A DNA stretch of 64,000 nt from Halobacillus ihumii (GCF_902726645.1 NZ_CACVAO010000001.1:3668636-3732635); one strand, 5' to 3'. Positions 41,267 through 49,939 are shown, counted from the first letter of the stretch. Program-made: numbers and translations. Notes: generated by a model from the sequence alone, not told the origin.

Positions 41267-41592
41267 AATCTGCAGAGAAAGCACTGTCTTCACTTGAAAA
41301 ATTGGTTGTACTTGAAAAGCTGACTGAGGTAGAGCGGGATGCGGCCATTCAACGTTTTGAGTTTTCCTTCGAAGCTTGTTGGAAAGCAGGTAGACAGTAT
41401 TTATATGATATCGAAGGGCTGGATATCGGATCCCCTAAGAGTGTCATCCGGAGCAGCAGGGAAGTAAATCTATTCAGTGATGAGGAAACGGTAACGGCAT
41501 TGAACATGGTGAATGAAGAAGCAGCTGTAAATTGCAGGTTTGGGTGGAAAGCGAAGTATATTTTCGTAGCGGGCTATAATCACCAATTATAG
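41242..41592 (+). CDS. HI0074-type HEPN partner, C-terminally altered
   Basis: A 116-residue protein with a strong ribosome-binding site (GAGGAGGGG). Residues 1-90 match the nucleotidyltransferase substrate-binding family HI0074: IQRFEFSFEACWKAGRQYL, GLDIGSPKSVIRSS, ALNMVN. The family then continues to a conserved RN-x4-H(T)Y region, but here the sequence diverges (EEAAVNCRFGWKAKY...) and ends about 30 residues early. The HEPN RNase-type residues are therefore missing. With the frameshifted MntA this looks like a decayed toxin-antitoxin module. Confidence 0.75.
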   Translation: MERLRRRLESAEKALSSLEKLVVLEKLTEVERDAAIQRFEFSFEACWKAGRQYLYDIEGLDIGSPKSVIRSSREVNLFSDEETVTALNMVNEEAAVNCRFGWKAKYIFVAGYNHQL

Positions 41593-41653
41593 TTTCTGCT
41601 TACTTTTCATAAAAACACTTTTTGTATCTCCTGATACGCTCTTATAAAGATAA

Positions 41654-41681
41654 AAAAAGCAGCCTTAAAAAGCTGCTTTTT
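41654..41681. terminator. Bidirectional terminator
   Basis: AAAAAGCAGC (41654-41663) and GCTGCTTTTT (41672-41681), 8-base loop; it separates the HEPN gene from the convergent small gene. Confidence 0.85.
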
Positions 41682-41687
41682 ATCATA

Positions 41688-41846
41688 TTATCTCAAGTTT
41701 GGATTTTCACTTTTAGCTTCTTTAAGCTTGGATTTACGATATCCACCAGCAATATCCGCTTGCTTAAATTCTTTCGCATAGTTTACTTCTTGAGCGTCTG
41801 ATGGCTCGTTTCCTGCAACAGGCTGATACTGTATTTTTCTTCCCAT
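41688..41846 (-). CDS. Small hydrophilic protein (52 residues), unrecognised
   Basis: Minus-strand ORF beginning MGRKIQYQPVAGNEPSDAQE and ending KLKEAKSENPNLR; AAAGG lies 9 bases before ATG 41846. It is rich in charged and polar residues, without hydrophobic segments, reminiscent in size and style of small spore or stress proteins, but I do not recognise the family. It ends 7 bases before the shared terminator. Confidence 0.65.
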   Translation of the reverse strand: MGRKIQYQPVAGNEPSDAQEVNYAKEFKQADIAGGYRKSKLKEAKSENPNLR

Positions 41847-42087
41847 AGTATTCATCCTTTCTAGTATATCTCGTTACATAAATATTTTCCCCGATATGTT
41901 AAAGACTAAACATATGCCAACAAATTCATTTATAATCAGCCGGAGGCAGGGGCTGTGTTCTTGGCAGGGAGAGTCTGCTGTTTTGCATGTATCTTTTACA
42001 TAGTCGAGTGCTCGAAGTCAGATTTCTTTTCTTCCTGAGTAGAGTTTGACATAATGATTCTGCATTAAGGAATGAGGAGGATATCAA

Positions 42088-43191
42088 TTGAGTTCTAATA
42101 CAGATACAACTGAACCACTATTTCAATCATTTACGAGTGAAAAAATAACCCTGCCAAATCGCACGGTAATGGCGCCGATGACCAGAGGTTTTTCACCCAA
42201 TGGAGTTCCAGGAGAGGATGTGGCAGCCTATTACCGCCGCAGAGCTGAAAATGGGGTTGGGTTAATCGTCACAGAAGGAACGGGGGTTAACCATCCGGCT
42301 TCAGTTTCAGGTGCCAGTATCCCGTTATTTCATGGAGAAGAATCACTGAATGGATGGGCAAATGTAGTTAAGGAAGTTCATGAGGCTGGCGGGAAAATTG
42401 TACCGCAACTCTGGCATGTGGGCATGACTCGTAAAAAAGGAGATCTGCCGAACGAGGAGGCGAATCCTGTTGGACCATCAGGACTGAGTCTGGATGGGGA
42501 AAAGGTTACAGAGCCGATGACTGAAGCAGAAGTAGAAGAGATGGTGAATGCTTATGCTCAAGCGGCTGCTGATGCTAAACGCCTGGGATTTGACGGGATT
42601 GAACTCCACGGTGCGCATGGCTATTTAATTGATCAATTTTTCTGGAAACAAACCAATCAGCGAACGGACCGATATGGTGGGGACCTTGTCGGAAGAACTC
42701 AATTTGCGGTTGAGGTGATCGAAGCTTGCCGCCGTGAAGTCGGACCTGATTTCCCGATTATCTTTCGGTTTTCTCAATGGAAAATGAATGATTATAAGGC
42801 CAAACTTGCTGAAACATCGGATGAATTGGAGCAGTTCCTTACACCTTTAGTAGAAGCGGGCGTCGATCTTTTCCACTGTTCAACCCGCCGTTTCTGGGAG
42901 CCGGAGTTTGAGGGATCAGAATTGAATTTGGCTGGGTGGACGAAGAAGTTGTCAGGTAAGCCGGTAATTTCTGTAGGATCAGTCGGACTTGATGGAGAAT
43001 TCACAAGCTTTTCTGGAGCTGAGACCACTAGTTTGGATGGTCTGATGGAAAAACTTGATCAGAGTGAGTTTGATTTAGTAGCCATTGGACGCTCACTATT
43101 AATGGATCCAGAGTGGGTGAGGAAAGTTCGTGATGGCAAAGAAGATGAACTAGCACCTTTTGATAAAGCTGCTCTTAAACAGTTATATTAA
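42088..43191 (+). CDS. Old Yellow Enzyme family NADH:flavin oxidoreductase
   Basis: A 367-residue TIM-barrel flavoprotein. LPNRTVMAPMTRGF, GLIVTEGTGV, QLWHVGMTR (FMN and active-site region), GIELHGAHGYLIDQFF with the HxxH-like pair, RYGGDLVGR and AIGRSLLMDPEWV are all OYE signatures. It reduces alpha,beta-unsaturated carbonyls with NAD(P)H in the cytosol. Initiates at TTG 42088 with GAGGAGG 8 bases upstream. It ends before a strong terminator; monocistronic. Confidence 0.93.
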   Translation: MSSNTDTTEPLFQSFTSEKITLPNRTVMAPMTRGFSPNGVPGEDVAAYYRRRAENGVGLIVTEGTGVNHPASVSGASIPLFHGEESLNGWANVVKEVHEAGGKIVPQLWHVGMTRKKGDLPNEEANPVGPSGLSLDGEKVTEPMTEAEVEEMVNAYAQAAADAKRLGFDGIELHGAHGYLIDQFFWKQTNQRTDRYGGDLVGRTQFAVEVIEACRREVGPDFPIIFRFSQWKMNDYKAKLAETSDELEQFLTPLVEAGVDLFHCSTRRFWEPEFEGSELNLAGWTKKLSGKPVISVGSVGLDGEFTSFSGAETTSLDGLMEKLDQSEFDLVAIGRSLLMDPEWVRKVRDGKEDELAPFDKAALKQLY

Positions 43192-43221
43192 TTGTCCTGT
43201 ATCTCCTTATATTTAGAAAAG

Positions 43222-43266
43222 AAGGTGTTTTACCAGTAAAATTTACTGGTGAAACACCTTTTTTGT
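43222..43266. terminator. Bidirectional terminator, OYE / HAAS genes
   Basis: Long stem AAGGTGTTT-T-ACCAGTAAA with TTTACTGGT-G-AAACACCTT, then TTTTTG; on the minus strand the arm is followed by TTTTCTAAA. Confidence 0.88.
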
Positions 43267-43275
43267 CTGTAAATT

Positions 43276-44292
43276 CTATTTCAGCTTTGCCTTGCGAACT
43301 TTGATAAATCCAGCAATTAGGTCCAAGAGTAAACCAAAAACGAGGAAAATCACCGTCCAGAATGTAAGCTGTTCCCAGATTTGGCGGACTACATCATAGC
43401 CTTCACTTCCTTTTGTAATCAAACCATATTGCATCAGTTCATTCATGAAAGTTGGATTCCAAATTTGCGATTTTGTAATTATGAAGAGAATCAGGGCGAT
43501 GACGATGAAGTTAACTATTGCAGTAAACGTAACAAGTTTGTATGTCCATTTTTCATAAACTAACTTCAAGCATTCTTTTACAATACCGGCTCCAAAAATA
43601 ATGAACGCTAAGATGAAGAGGGAGCCGTAATGGGCTTCGTTTAAAAATGGAACGACCCCTGCTAATTCGTTATTTTGAAATATCCAGATGCCAAAGTATT
43701 CAGTGGAGAAGGTCAGCATGATAATGAGCAGTACATAAATGACAATTCCAGTAATCGGTTCGCTTCGTTTAATCTGCCGCTTCTCTTCAGGCACTGGTGG
43801 AAGGGATGATGGTTTCCATCCTTTTTCTAACTCCAGCTTTTCCATCCTGCCGTCACTAAAATACCCTGCCAGTGCAAAGCCAAAGGTGGTCCAGCCAAAA
43901 ACCATTGGGAAAACCACCGTAAAGAAGGAAACGATGTAGCTGACAAAATAGTCAAGAATATTCACTGGATTGAGAATTACTTGGATGACGAAAACGAAGC
44001 TATTTACAGCAATTGTTGAAATCAATGCTATTTTCAGCACCAATATATACAAGTCATAAAGCTCCGGACCGATGACATACTTTTTTGAGTCCCTGTATTT
44101 TCGCGCTAAACTCCTCGGGTGGCCCAGTTCTACTAACACACTTTCTACGTCTTGCTCGATTACTTCCCCGTCCTGCACACGCTCATCCAGCATATCCTCA
44201 ATCAAACCGCGAAGTTCATCCGCCACGTCCTTTCGTTGTGATTCCGGAAGCCGCTTACTAACCGCGTAAACATATCGGTTAATGATCTCCAT
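43276..44292 (-). CDS. HAAS-domain polytopic membrane protein
   Basis: A 338-residue protein. The first 75 residues form the HAAS/DUF1700-like helical domain (YAVSKRLPESQRKDVADELRG, LVELGHPRSLARKYRDS), followed by about six TM helices with a cytoplasmic Pro-rich loop (SSLPPVPEEKRQ). It overlaps the end of the PadR gene by 14 bases, so the two are co-translated. It is the second PadR/HAAS pair in the window, not closely similar to the first. Function unknown, probably envelope stress. Confidence 0.85.
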   Translation of the reverse strand: MEIINRYVYAVSKRLPESQRKDVADELRGLIEDMLDERVQDGEVIEQDVESVLVELGHPRSLARKYRDSKKYVIGPELYDLYILVLKIALISTIAVNSFVFVIQVILNPVNILDYFVSYIVSFFTVVFPMVFGWTTFGFALAGYFSDGRMEKLELEKGWKPSSLPPVPEEKRQIKRSEPITGIVIYVLLIIMLTFSTEYFGIWIFQNNELAGVVPFLNEAHYGSLFILAFIIFGAGIVKECLKLVYEKWTYKLVTFTAIVNFIVIALILFIITKSQIWNPTFMNELMQYGLITKGSEGYDVVRQIWEQLTFWTVIFLVFGLLLDLIAGFIKVRKAKLK

Positions 44293-44638
44293 TTTCTTCT
44301 CCTCTTTCCTTTATTAAATATTCCATACTTGTGACCATGTTTTGCCACTCCACGAGCAGTAAATCCAAGACTTCCTTCCCGAGTTCACTTAACAGGTAAT
44401 ACTTTCTAGGCCGAGTCTCATTCGTATCCCATTTGCTTTCCAAGAGCCCTTGCTTCTCAAGTCGTCTTAACAGAGGATATAAGGTTCCAGGTACAACAGA
44501 AATCCCTTTTTCTTTTAACGTTGTAACAAGAGAATATCCATATTGCGCCTGGTGGAGCTGGCTTAGAGCTCCAATTGTAATGGTTCCTCGTCTTAATTCC
44601 TGCATTAATTTATCAAGATGTTTGTGTGCTTCGCTCAT
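44279..44638 (-). CDS. PadR family transcriptional repressor
   Basis: A 119-residue winged-helix protein: LRRGTITIGALSQLHQAQYGYSLV, VVPGTLYPLLRRLEKQGLL, and the wing ETRPRKYYLLSELGKEV. Start set at 44638 (MSEAHKHLDK) because AGGAGC lies 9 bases upstream; the frame reaches 44674 without a start signal. A palindrome lies within its promoter, suggesting autorepression. Effector unknown. Confidence 0.92.
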   Translation of the reverse strand: MSEAHKHLDKLMQELRRGTITIGALSQLHQAQYGYSLVTTLKEKGISVVPGTLYPLLRRLEKQGLLESKWDTNETRPRKYYLLSELGKEVLDLLLVEWQNMVTSMEYLIKERGEENGDH

Positions 44639-44657
44639 TTGATCAGCTCCTGAAATT

Positions 44658-44687
44658 ATTATACTGTATGTCATACACTATTGTAAA
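44658..44687 (-). promoter_or_regulatory. PadR/HAAS promoter with palindromic operator
   Basis: Minus strand -35 TTTACA (44682-44687), 18 bases, -10 TATAAT (44658-44663). Perfect palindrome TGTATG-T-CATACA at 44665-44677 fills the spacer. Confidence 0.68.
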
Positions 44688-44879
44688 TAGACCATTATTG
44701 TTCATTGCTTTTTATTTTGTTTGGCATTTCATCGTTACAGCTCAGAGACTTTATAGATGATAGTCTGTTTGAAACAGATTTCTATCAATTTTTTATATAA
44801 ATGAAACTAGTATATATTTCCTTTTAAGTGGCAAGAGTGTTACAAACAGCAATTAAAACCATTTGCGGGAGGTAGAAAG

Positions 44880-45626
44880 ATGGCAGAACGTTCGACTATG
44901 TCTCGTCGCCGGTTCATTAAAAACACCAGCTATGCAGCTGGAGGTGCTATCGGCGGCGGGTTTATCGGTACACTTATAGGTAGAAATCTTTTAGATGATA
45001 ATCAAGAGGTTAAGAAAGATTCAAAGACTGAGTCACTTCCTGATTTCAATCACGCACTCATGCATTTTACAAACCAAAAAGAATTTCAACTACTCAGCGC
45101 AGCAACGGAAAGAATTTTCCCTGAGGATGATAATGGTCCAGGTGCCATTAAACTGGGTGTTCCGTTTTTTATCGACCATCAGTTGGCCGGGTCTTACGGT
45201 CACAATGATCGAGAGTATATGCGCGGTCCATTTTTTCCTGGATCTGACTTTCAGGGTTATCAAACTCGGCTTAAGCGCCATGAAGTATTCGATGTTGGGA
45301 TTAAGGCGATTGAGAAAGAAAGTAATAAAGAATTCGATGCAGCTTTTGTAGATCTTGAAGGAAAACAGCAGGATCAAATTTTGCAAAAGTTTCAGGATGG
45401 CGATGTCAAATTAAAAGGGGTTACGGCAACGACCTTTTTTGAATTGCTGCGTTCCGCAACGCTAGAAGGGGCGTATTCAGACCCGCTTTATGGAGGAAAC
45501 GGCAACATGAAGGGCTGGATGATGAAGGAATTTCCAGGCAACTATATGAGCTACCTTAATGAAATTGGCAAAGAAGAATTTATTAAAAAAGAGCCTCGAG
45601 CGTTGAGAGCACATATCAAATCATAA
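44880..45626 (+). CDS. Gluconate 2-dehydrogenase subunit 3 family protein with Tat signal
   Basis: A 248-residue protein with a twin-arginine signal: MSRRRFIKNTSYAAGGAIGG, an RR motif followed by a hydrophobic stretch. The rest matches the small subunit of membrane-bound GMC dehydrogenases (TERIFPEDDNGPGAIKLGVP, FIDHQLAGSYG, FFELLRSATLEGAYSDP). In that family the small subunit provides the export signal for the flavoprotein. The GMC subunit follows after 18 bases and tatA-tatC after that. GGGAGG precedes the ATG. Confidence 0.9.
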   Translation: MAERSTMSRRRFIKNTSYAAGGAIGGGFIGTLIGRNLLDDNQEVKKDSKTESLPDFNHALMHFTNQKEFQLLSAATERIFPEDDNGPGAIKLGVPFFIDHQLAGSYGHNDREYMRGPFFPGSDFQGYQTRLKRHEVFDVGIKAIEKESNKEFDAAFVDLEGKQQDQILQKFQDGDVKLKGVTATTFFELLRSATLEGAYSDPLYGGNGNMKGWMMKEFPGNYMSYLNEIGKEEFIKKEPRALRAHIKS

Positions 45627-45644
45627 AGGAATGGAGGAATATAT

Positions 45645-47384
45645 GTGGCGACAACATTAGATAAAGTGGAAGTAGTGACAGTAGGAGTGGGATGGACAGG
45701 CGGTATTATTGCGGCAGAACTCGCCAAGCAAGGTGTCAAAGTAGTTGGTCTTGAACGAGGAAAAGAGAGGACTACAGAAGATTTTCAACACATTCACGAT
45801 GAGTACCGTTATGCGATCCGTTATGAATTGATGCAGGATTTATCAAGAGAAACGATTACATTTAGGAATAACAGAGATCATCGCGCCCTGCCGATGCGTC
45901 AGCTCGGTTCCTTCCTGCTTGGCGAAGGACTTGGCGGGGCAGGCATTCACTGGAACGGGCAGACATGGCGTTTTTTACCTTATGACCTTGAAATTAAGTC
46001 TATGACCGAGAAGAAATATGGGGCTAATAAACTTGGCAGCGATTATAACATTCAAGATTGGGGCATCACCTACGAAGAGCTCGAGCCCTATTTTTATAAA
46101 TTCGAGCAAACGGCGGGGATAAGCGGAGAAGAAAATGAGTTCAGTGCACCAAGAAATAATCCTTATCCGAACCCTCCGATGAAGGAAACTCCGATTACGA
46201 AGCGGTTTAAAGATGCTGCCAAAAAGTTAAAGCTCAGTCCTTTTCATATGCCGTCGGGGAATATGTCCCAAACGTATGAGAATCCAGATGGGCAAACCAT
46301 TGCTCAATGTCAGTACTGTGGGTTTTGTGAACGGTTTGGCTGTGAATACGGAGCCAAGTCTTCCCCAATCGTGACAGTGATCCCGACTGCCAAACAAACC
46401 GGCAATTTCGAATTACGGACACATGCGAATGTAACTGAGGTCATCTATGACGGTGATAAGGCGACAGGGGTAAAATATATTGATTTGCAAACAGGGGAAG
46501 AATTTATTCAGCCTGCTGACATCGTCGTGCTGACAAGCTATGTGATGAACAATTCCCGTTTGTTGTTAAACTCCGGCATTGGCCGTCCTTACGATCCGGA
46601 GTCCCGGACAGGAGTGATTGGACGAAATTACTGCTATCAAATCCTGCCTGGTGCAACAGCCTTTTTTGAAAATGAGAAATTTAACACCTATATGGGAGCG
46701 GGGTCGCTCGGGGCTACGGTTGATAATTATAATGGTGATAACTTTGATCACGCCAATGTAAACTTTATCCATGGCGGGTCGATTTCAACGACCCAGACAG
46801 GACAGCGTCCGATCAACAATAATACTGTTCCTAAAGATATACCGAACTGGGGTCAACAGTTCAAATCCGAGTCAATTAAATACTATCACCGCAACTTATC
46901 TATTGGTGCACAGGGTGCTTCCATGCCCCATCGCGACAATTACTTGAGCCTGGATCCGGATTACAAAGATATTTTTGGAGATCCGCTTCTTCGCTTAACC
47001 TATGATTTTACGGAACAAGATCGAAATCTGCACAATTATCTCACTGAAAAATGTGTAGAGATTGGAAAAGAAATGGGTGCAGATAGAGTTGAACCGAGAG
47101 AAATCAGCGACCATTATAGTATTGTCCCTTATCAAACTACTCATAATACGGGCGGTGTCATCATGGGAGGCGATCCTGAAACATCCGCGGTCAATAATTA
47201 TTTGCAAATGTGGGATGTTGACAACCTATTTGTAGTTGGCGCGTCAGCATTTGCTCATAACGGCGGCTACAACCCTACGGGGACGGTTGGTGCTCTGGCG
47301 TACCGGGCAGCTGATGGGATTAGTAAATATCTTCAAAACAAAGGCCAATTGGTCAAGGCAGCACAAAACAGCGAACATGTCTAA
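45645..47384 (+). CDS. GMC family FAD-dependent oxidoreductase (gluconate 2-dehydrogenase-like large subunit)
   Basis: A 579-residue flavoprotein starting at GTG 45645 (GGAGG 8 bases upstream). Dinucleotide fold VGVGWTGGIIAAELAKQG with ERGKE, FAD-contact GLGGAGIHWNGQTWRF, a CQYCGFCERFGC Cys cluster, and the C-terminal GMC active site: NTGGVIMGGDP and GASAFAHNGGYNPTGTVGAL. It has no own signal and is probably exported as a complex with the Tat-tagged small subunit. It oxidises a sugar, sugar acid or alcohol on the outside of the membrane. No cytochrome subunit is encoded nearby, so the electron acceptor is open. Confidence 0.92.
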   Translation: MATTLDKVEVVTVGVGWTGGIIAAELAKQGVKVVGLERGKERTTEDFQHIHDEYRYAIRYELMQDLSRETITFRNNRDHRALPMRQLGSFLLGEGLGGAGIHWNGQTWRFLPYDLEIKSMTEKKYGANKLGSDYNIQDWGITYEELEPYFYKFEQTAGISGEENEFSAPRNNPYPNPPMKETPITKRFKDAAKKLKLSPFHMPSGNMSQTYENPDGQTIAQCQYCGFCERFGCEYGAKSSPIVTVIPTAKQTGNFELRTHANVTEVIYDGDKATGVKYIDLQTGEEFIQPADIVVLTSYVMNNSRLLLNSGIGRPYDPESRTGVIGRNYCYQILPGATAFFENEKFNTYMGAGSLGATVDNYNGDNFDHANVNFIHGGSISTTQTGQRPINNNTVPKDIPNWGQQFKSESIKYYHRNLSIGAQGASMPHRDNYLSLDPDYKDIFGDPLLRLTYDFTEQDRNLHNYLTEKCVEIGKEMGADRVEPREISDHYSIVPYQTTHNTGGVIMGGDPETSAVNNYLQMWDVDNLFVVGASAFAHNGGYNPTGTVGALAYRAADGISKYLQNKGQLVKAAQNSEHV

Positions 47385-47418
47385 ATGAATGTATGCATGA
47401 TGAGAGCAAGACTTTTCA

Positions 47419-47470
47419 GAGCCAGAATGTACTTGTAGCACACGTTCAACCTGCTTAAGTCTTCTGGCTC
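47419..47470 (+). other. Inverted repeat between GMC gene and tatA
   Basis: GAGCCAGAA (47419-47427) and TTCTGGCTC (47462-47470), 34-base loop, with no T-run. It could moderate read-through into tatA or protect the mRNA end. Confidence 0.4.
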
Positions 47471-47498
47471 CATACTATAGTAAAAAGGAGCGGTCACG

Positions 47499-47717
47499 AT
47501 GGGTTTTGCAAATATAGGCATACCAGGTTTGATTATTATTCTAGTTGTTACTTTGATTATTTTCGGACCTAAAAAACTACCTGAAATCGGTTCGGCATTT
47601 GGCCAGACATTATCAGAGTTCAAAAAATCAGCAAACAGCCTGATGAATGATGAGGAACATGATCAGAAGAAAAAGGATGGCATCTCTGAAGATGGGAAAA
47701 AAGATCATTCATCTTAA
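47499..47717 (+). CDS. tatA: Twin-arginine translocase subunit TatA
   Basis: A 72-residue protein: short N-terminus, one TM helix ([15 protein letters not shown]), the [22 protein letters not shown] hinge and amphipathic helix, then a charged tail. This is the TatA/TatAd type of Gram-positive minimal TatAC systems. GGAG precedes the ATG. Together with tatC 20 bases downstream, and the Tat-tagged oxidoreductase upstream, it forms a substrate-dedicated translocase. Confidence 0.95.
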   Translation: MGFANIGIPGLIIILVVTLIIFGPKKLPEIGSAFGQTLSEFKKSANSLMNDEEHDQKKKDGISEDGKKDHSS

Positions 47718-47737
47718 TTGTCTAGGAGGAATCGATC

Positions 47738-48481
47738 ATGCAAGAAGCACACTTAGAGAAACAAGCAGTGGAGGAAGATGAACAGACACTGGTCGAACAT
47801 ATTACCGACCTGAGAAAAGCGATAATTGGTTCGTTGATCTTCTTTGCTGTCTGTTTTGTTGCTATTCTAGTTTCCATTAACTATGTCATTCCAATCGTTA
47901 CAGACGGAAACGAACTAGTGATGCTGGGCCCACTTGATGTGGTAAGGTTTTATACAGGAATAGCGGGAAGCCTTAGTCTTGGCTTCTCAGCTCCATTTAT
48001 AGGGTACCAAGCTTGGAAATTCGTTAAACCGGCGATGACGACGAAAGAAAGCAAAACAGCTTTGTCGTTTATCCCAGGTATTTTAATTAGTTTTTTAACG
48101 GGGATCGCTTTTGGTTTTTTTATCGTGTTTCCGACTGTCTATGGGTTTCTTATGGGCATTGGAGATCAAAATTTTGAGATGATGATTACAGCTAAAGAAT
48201 ATTTTTCTTTTATGCTGATGACAACGCTGCCGCTTGGTTTTCTATTTGAGGTACCGCTTTTACTTATGTTTCTGACAGCCATTGGAATCGTAAACCCTAG
48301 TCAATTGAGGGGGATGAGGAAGTATGGGTATCTCGTGATGGCGATTGTTTCCGCCCTGATTACACCACCTGATTTACTTTCTCAACTCATAGTACTTATT
48401 CCTTTAATTGTGTTATATGAGCTGGGAATAATGCTTTCGAATGTAGTGTATCAGCGTAAGTGGGAAAAGAATGAGCAATAG
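47738..48481 (+). CDS. tatC: Twin-arginine translocase subunit TatC
   Basis: A 247-residue protein with six TM helices. LVEHITDLRKAIIGS at the N-terminus and FEVPLLLMFLTAIGIV, LVMAIVSALITPPDLLSQL are conserved TatC segments, including the Glu of TM3-4 region. It binds twin-arginine signals and with TatA exports folded proteins. It is the last gene of the subunit3-GMC-tatA-tatC operon and is followed by a strong hairpin. Confidence 0.95.
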   Translation: MQEAHLEKQAVEEDEQTLVEHITDLRKAIIGSLIFFAVCFVAILVSINYVIPIVTDGNELVMLGPLDVVRFYTGIAGSLSLGFSAPFIGYQAWKFVKPAMTTKESKTALSFIPGILISFLTGIAFGFFIVFPTVYGFLMGIGDQNFEMMITAKEYFSFMLMTTLPLGFLFEVPLLLMFLTAIGIVNPSQLRGMRKYGYLVMAIVSALITPPDLLSQLIVLIPLIVLYELGIMLSNVVYQRKWEKNEQ

Positions 48482-48482
48482 G

Positions 48483-48550
48483 CCCTGCACGACGCAGGGT
48501 AGTTCGACGTTGGCACAGGACGTGCCGTTCCTAGTCGAACTTCCTTTTTA
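48483..48550 (+). terminator. Terminator of the Tat operon
   Basis: First hairpin CCCTGC/GCAGGG (48483-48499); then branched stem AGTTCGAC (48501-48508)/GTCGAACT (48534-48541) containing GGCAC/GTGCC, followed by TCCTTTTTA. Confidence 0.75.
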
Positions 48551-48559
48551 GCCTCCTCG

Positions 48560-48745
48560 TGCATATAACCGCTACGAAAATATACTGCGCTTTCCGCGGG
48601 CGGCTGTTGAGCCTTCTTGTGCTGACGCGCTGCGAGGTCTCACCTAGGCCTTTCCTCCCGCAGGAGTCTCCGTATATTTTCTTCGCTTAAACAGCACTTC
48701 GTTAGTCTATTTACTTAAGAAATTTAATTATGTCTCAGTCTCATT
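48560..48745 (+). repeat. MITE-like intergenic repeat, copy A
   Basis: About 185 bases closely similar to copy B at 50546-50735. Each has inverted ends GAAAATATAC (48576-48585) and GTATATTTTC (48672-48681), 106 bases apart overall, around a GC-rich core with CCGCGGGCGGCTG and CTCCCGCAGGAGTCTCCG. Repeats with this core are widespread in intergenic regions of Bacillaceae. Confidence 0.85.
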
Positions 48746-48746
48746 T

Positions 48747-48776
48747 AGCTTGTAGAGCTTCTCTACAAGCTTTTTT
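48747..48776 (+). terminator. Strong terminator after repeat A
   Basis: Perfect 11-bp stem AGCTTGTAGAG/CTCTACAAGCT, 3-base loop, six Ts. No gene lies directly upstream except the repeat. Confidence 0.85.
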
Positions 48777-49151
48777 ATGTAATCGTACATAAACTGATTT
48801 AAATGATTGCTTTAAAATGGAAATTTAATCAGAATATGGGGTTGGTTGATCCACACGAAGAAGCAAGTGGAACGAAGTGTGTATCAACGGCGGACCCTGA
48901 TGGTATTATCTATGTGAATACAGTAAACCCAAAAATTGGGCATATTAGACTTTCCCGACAGCCTGAACATGTCATGGTGGGGGAGTTCTTTTTTACAATA
49001 ATATAGATCCGTGAATTTTTCACCATATCGCTTTCCAAGGATTCCTTATAATGTGGGATGATAGACTCCTGCTCAAAATCGAATCGCTAGGCGATATGCT
49101 CTTGTCAAAATCGCGTATAACCTTCATATTTAAGAGAGAAGGAGGTTCGAC
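48777..49151. other. Intergenic region before MerR-like gene
   Basis: About 375 bases. A 67-codon frame at 48803-49006 lacks any ribosome-binding site and I do not accept it as a gene. ATCGC-TAG-GCGAT (about 49082-49094) is a small palindrome. Promoter not assigned. Confidence 0.3.
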
Positions 49152-49859
49152 ATGCGACACGATATCAAACCTAATGAACGAGCTTTCACTACTAAAGAGG
49201 TGGCAGAAGAACTAAACATCGCAACCCCGACTGTTCGAAAGTATGGACAGATTTTAGAACGAAATGGTTATGAGTTTTTTAAAGATGGGCATCGACGTAT
49301 ATTCGTGCGTTCTGATATTGAATCGCTTATAGCGTTACGCGATACGGACAGGCCGGCTGACGATACAGCCAAAGACCTTGCTGACCTGCAAAAAGAAAGG
49401 TTGGAAGGGACTGATGATACACAGGTAGCGGTATCCGATACATATGACAATTCTCTCCAGGATCCTCATCAATTAAAAGAGTTCTTACTGTTTATATCTA
49501 ATGAACTTGCAGCCTCACGCGAAATGAATGTGCAGCTTTCGAAGGATATATCCGAACTGCAAACAACAGTTTCCCGACTGCGCCAGGACCATCATGCCAT
49601 CAGTTCAGGAGTCGGAAATTCCACACAAAAGATGAATATGAAAATAGAGAAAATGATGGAACAGCAGCAGACCCAATATGAAACACTGCTGCAAGAGGAG
49701 CAGGAAAAGAACGAATCCTTGAAAAATGAACTGCAAACCATCCGCAATGAACAGAAAGAAGTTTGGCGTTCACAACAGAATTTTAATAAACGTATAGAAG
49801 AGTCGGTAAATAAACCTAAAGGCAAATGGGATTGGCTGTTCTCCTTATTCGGCAAATAA
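49152..49859 (+). CDS. MerR-type HTH protein with long coiled coil (RacA/DUF3967-like)
   Basis: A 235-residue protein. Residues 10-65 are a MerR-like winged helix (FTTKEVAEELNIATPTVRKYG, then DGHRRIFVRSDIESL); an acidic linker is followed by about 100 residues of coiled coil (SREMNVQLSKDISELQTTVS, EEQEKNESLKNELQTIRNEQ). The C-terminus, KGKWDWLFSLFGK, is short, aromatic and amphipathic, as in proteins that touch the membrane. The layout resembles RacA-type chromosome anchors or plasmid-related DUF3967 proteins. AAGGAGG precedes the ATG. Function inferred only. Confidence 0.75.
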   Translation: MRHDIKPNERAFTTKEVAEELNIATPTVRKYGQILERNGYEFFKDGHRRIFVRSDIESLIALRDTDRPADDTAKDLADLQKERLEGTDDTQVAVSDTYDNSLQDPHQLKEFLLFISNELAASREMNVQLSKDISELQTTVSRLRQDHHAISSGVGNSTQKMNMKIEKMMEQQQTQYETLLQEEQEKNESLKNELQTIRNEQKEVWRSQQNFNKRIEESVNKPKGKWDWLFSLFGK

Positions 49860-49901
49860 ATGAACTCAAATTGGGACGCCCCGCCGCTGGCATCAATCTT
49901 T

Positions 49902-49939
49902 ACACTTGAATCATATTTTTGAATTCAAGTGTTTTTTTG
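49902..49939 (+). terminator. Terminator of MerR-like gene
   Basis: Stem ACACTTGAAT/ATTCAAGTGT, 11-base loop, seven Ts. Confidence 0.88.

Noticed and set aside
48803..49006. 67-codon ORF
   Set aside because: No ribosome-binding site, no family, and it lies in a region of repeats and terminators.
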